A DNA stretch of 64,000 bases, from the NCBI RefSeq assembly GCF_037975245.1, contig NC_092570.1:16089918-16153917 (forward strand). Reading direction: 5' to 3'. Shown piece after piece: positions 63,201 through 64,000 of this stretch. Position numbers and translations under genes: made by a program. This stretch comes from Apostichopus japonicus (lineage: Eukaryota; Echinodermata; Holothuroidea; Aspidochirotida; Stichopodidae). A model generated the notes under the pieces. That model searched no databases. It worked only from the letters and a program-made list of their open reading frames with translations, and had not been told where the DNA came from. How positions within the stretch are numbered: position 1 is the first letter of the stretch; each line of letters opens with the position of its first letter.

Positions 63201-63505
63201 CTCTCTTTTTATATTTTTTCTACTTTTTTTTGACGGTGATTACATTTTCTCGCAGATGTGAAACCAGGCAGGTCCACTTTGCCTCAGTGATGCGATCTTT
63301 CAATGTGACCCTGTATGACCTCGGTCCGAGAATCGTAGCTTTCACCACCTTTACCGTATACGGTGCCATGGGCAACCCTATTGTCACTCCTGTCGTGTTC
63401 CCGCTTCTAGCATGGTCTTACATAATGCGCTTTTCGATAAGCACGGCCCTTCCGCTTCTGACGATGTCGACAGTAGAGACGTTGGTCTCTGTTAAAAGGA
63501 CTCAG
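46194..63505 (+). CDS. ABCC-type (MRP4-like) transporter, eight N-terminal exons
   Basis: Joined exons: 46194-46285, 49169-49279, 54569-54689, 57421-57639, 59190-59279, 60210-60373, 61132-61257, 63256-63505. They total 1173 nt, or 391 codons, all in phase. ABCC4-type proteins export organic anions, cyclic nucleotides, prostaglandins and drug conjugates across the plasma membrane using ATP. The product starts with about 30 residues before FFCWLFPLFK, so it lacks the TMD0 of long MRPs. It then shows six hydrophobic helices of TMD1 and the family signatures [55 protein letters not shown] and [11 protein letters not shown]. The last is the point just before NBD1 in human MRP4. NBD1, TMD2 and NBD2 must lie beyond the window. 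MRP4-like is by eye; another short ABCC is possible. Confidence 0.9.
46286..49168 (+). other. ABCC intron 1
   Basis: Non-coding, with G runs near 47009 and 47142 and a diverged tandem pair at 47908-48155. Open frames have no homology I can recognise. Confidence 0.7.
47908..48155 (+). repeat. Diverged tandem duplication, period about 152 bp
   Basis: Both units start taatgtactgg (47908, 48060) and share ctctacaggg followed by cagttt and agatattgagtct. Confidence 0.75.
49169..49279 (+). CDS. ABCC transporter exon 2
   Basis: It follows acceptor ttgtaacag and ends at a perfect donor, aca|gtgagt. It reads [20 protein letters not shown], then [17 protein letters not shown]. This is the conserved stretch WLNPLF-x-GxKxxLExxDLY-xxxPxD of short ABCC proteins, preceding the first membrane helix. 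Both phases (2 and 2) fit exons 1 and 3. An alternative donor at 49271 (aa|gttaat) also keeps phase but is weaker. Confidence 0.85.
53229..53362 (+). repeat. Tandem duplication of about 60 bp, G-rich
   Basis: The block ggggaaaagggaatggtact, then gctgttgttatggtagaaac, is repeated about 60 bp later with small changes. Confidence 0.8.
54202..54295. repeat. TA microsatellite
   Basis: Long TA array with few interruptions, about 270 bp upstream of exon 3. Confidence 0.95.
54569..54689 (+). CDS. ABCC transporter exon 3
   Basis: Acceptor attaacag, donor gag|gttagt. It reads [20 protein letters not shown], then [20 protein letters not shown]. This corresponds to the W-x-E linker and the PSLxxAII-x-C start of the first helix in MRP4-type proteins. 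Confidence 0.87.
54769..54828 (+). repeat. G-rich minisatellite in intron 3
   Basis: Three to four copies of gtgggagggggctttgg. The closely spaced G runs could form a quadruplex, 80 bases after the exon 3 donor. Confidence 0.8.
54829..57420 (+). other. ABCC intron 3, remainder
   Basis: Non-coding. Around 55290 and 55490, sequences starting tcaaaacagtt and continuing aaggtctgtt are repeated. At 56893-56942 a 21-bp unit (gatatgtccttagcaaccgta) occurs twice in tandem. Confidence 0.65.
57421..57639 (+). CDS. ABCC transporter exon 4
   Basis: Acceptor ctctttccag, donor aag|gtagag; 73 whole codons. It contains [19 protein letters not shown] (end of helix 1), [20 protein letters not shown] (helix 2) and the intracellular signature [15 protein letters not shown], nearly the same as GMRLRVAxxxxIYRK in human MRP4. 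Confidence 0.93.
57640..59189 (+). other. ABCC intron 4
   Basis: No exon or mobile element recognised. Confidence 0.65.
59190..59279 (+). CDS. ABCC transporter exon 5
   Basis: Acceptor ttttgtag, donor ctg|gtaagt; 30 codons. [20 protein letters not shown] then [10 protein letters not shown] is the family signature of the first cytoplasmic loop. Confidence 0.95.
59280..60209 (+). other. ABCC intron 5 with T-rich degenerate repeat
   Basis: From about 59750 to 60150 it is a loose repeat of ttgtttacttttatgattc-like units. The hydrophobic Phe/Leu/Tyr frames here are artefacts. Confidence 0.8.
60210..60373 (+). CDS. ABCC transporter exon 6
   Basis: Acceptor atctgacag, donor cag|gtacaa. It reads [20 protein letters not shown], then [20 protein letters not shown] and [14 protein letters not shown]. 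These are helices 3 and 4 with the W-x-APIQ and P-x-Q-x-x-x-GK-x-F motifs of ABCC proteins. It ends in phase 2. Confidence 0.94.
60374..61131 (+). other. ABCC intron 6
   Basis: C-rich patch at 60447-60550 and a G run near 60811. No exon seen. Confidence 0.65.
61132..61257 (+). CDS. ABCC transporter exon 7
   Basis: Acceptor ctaatttttag, donor gag|gtaggt. It reads [20 protein letters not shown], then [20 protein letters not shown] and R. This is the second cytoplasmic loop, TDxRVRxMNEIIxGMRIIKMYAWE in the family. Confidence 0.95.
61258..63255 (+). other. ABCC intron 7
   Basis: No exon recognised. G and C runs near 61605-61635 and 61887-61903, plus short tandem cctttggtacaggtta copies at 62627-62690. 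Confidence 0.65.
63256..63505 (+). CDS. ABCC transporter exon 8
   Basis: Acceptor ttttctcgcag, donor cag|gtatac; phase 0 out. It contains [20 protein letters not shown], then helix 5 ([15 protein letters not shown]) and helix 6 ([20 protein letters not shown]). It ends at [11 protein letters not shown], the junction that precedes NBD1 in short ABCC proteins. Confidence 0.93.
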
Positions 63506-64000
63506 GTATACCGCAAAAGCTGGGTCTGCAAGTTGCCATCTCAAAGCTGCTGCCGAAAATGCACAAATTACGATTACTGCTACGTGTATGCTAAAGCTCA
63601 CTCCCAAACAGTCGCCATGTATGCATGCATGCATGCTCATGTTTTGGCAGATGTGGGGAAGCAAAATTATATGTAACTGCAGGAAATATCATTTCTTTTT
63701 CAATTAAAATTATATTCAGCAAAGCCATATTATTCTCTTGCATCTCTTGAACAGCAGGTGCAAACGGGCGTTATTTGCTATATAAACAGGTGGCAGTTTG
63801 TGGCAGGTTATGGCATGCACGGCTGCACATGCGTGTGTAAAGGTGTCCAGGGAATGATTCAACCGGCATCGCATCGCAAAATGGTCACATTGGCAACACA
63901 GGTTTCAAGATTGCTATGGCAGTTGTTGTTTTACAGGGCGACCATATTATCGTATAAGAGACAAATTTTGAGATCCTTACAATTTGACCGTTAAAATTTA
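63506..64000 (+). other. Start of ABCC intron 8
   Basis: No further coding homology. The gene must continue to the right of the window. Confidence 0.65.

Overview
This is non-coding-rich, AT-rich animal DNA: split genes with GT-AG introns, an intact non-LTR retrotransposon, DNA transposons with target-site duplications, and long microsatellites. The ABCC-type transporter, the L2-clade LINE and the repeat style fit an invertebrate deuterostome. An echinoderm such as a sea cucumber is my best guess, but that is inference; nothing in the window names the species.

Layout. 0.9-3.1 kb holds a composite of two nested hAT-like elements, each with its own 8-bp target duplication. 3.4-4.6 kb holds two minus-strand exons of a PDZ-domain gene whose intron is almost entirely a GAGAAG hexanucleotide repeat. 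7.7-9.5 kb is a roughly 46-bp minisatellite with a higher-order repeat of about 275 bp. 9.6-12.8 kb is a plus-strand PDZ gene of the same family (four exons), with a 394-bp hAT-like MITE in intron 1. 13.5-17.4 kb is a near-complete minus-strand L2-clade LINE with an open 1052-codon ORF and a tandemly repeated 212-bp 5' unit. It is followed by a 600-bp cluster of nested palindromes. 20.9-21.4 kb is a decayed LINE 3' end.

21.8-29.4 kb and 30.1-37.7 kb are two nearly identical direct copies of a segment of about 7.6 kb. They are separated by about 660 bp of transposon debris. The right-hand copy continues into a minus-strand PDZ locus (exons at 40.0, 38.0, 36.7 and 36.2 kb). The left-hand copy carries only the last two exons, so it is a fragment. 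The window therefore holds three loci of one PDZ gene family plus one duplicated fragment, in mixed orientation: a local expansion in which each copy has been altered by repeats.

40-46 kb is repeat-rich with no confident gene. 46.2-63.5 kb holds eight plus-strand exons that join in phase to about 391 codons of the N-terminal part of a short (no TMD0) ABCC/MRP transporter, closest by eye to ABCC4/MRP4. Both nucleotide-binding domains and the second membrane domain lie beyond the right edge. Nearly all long ORFs elsewhere are simple-repeat artefacts.
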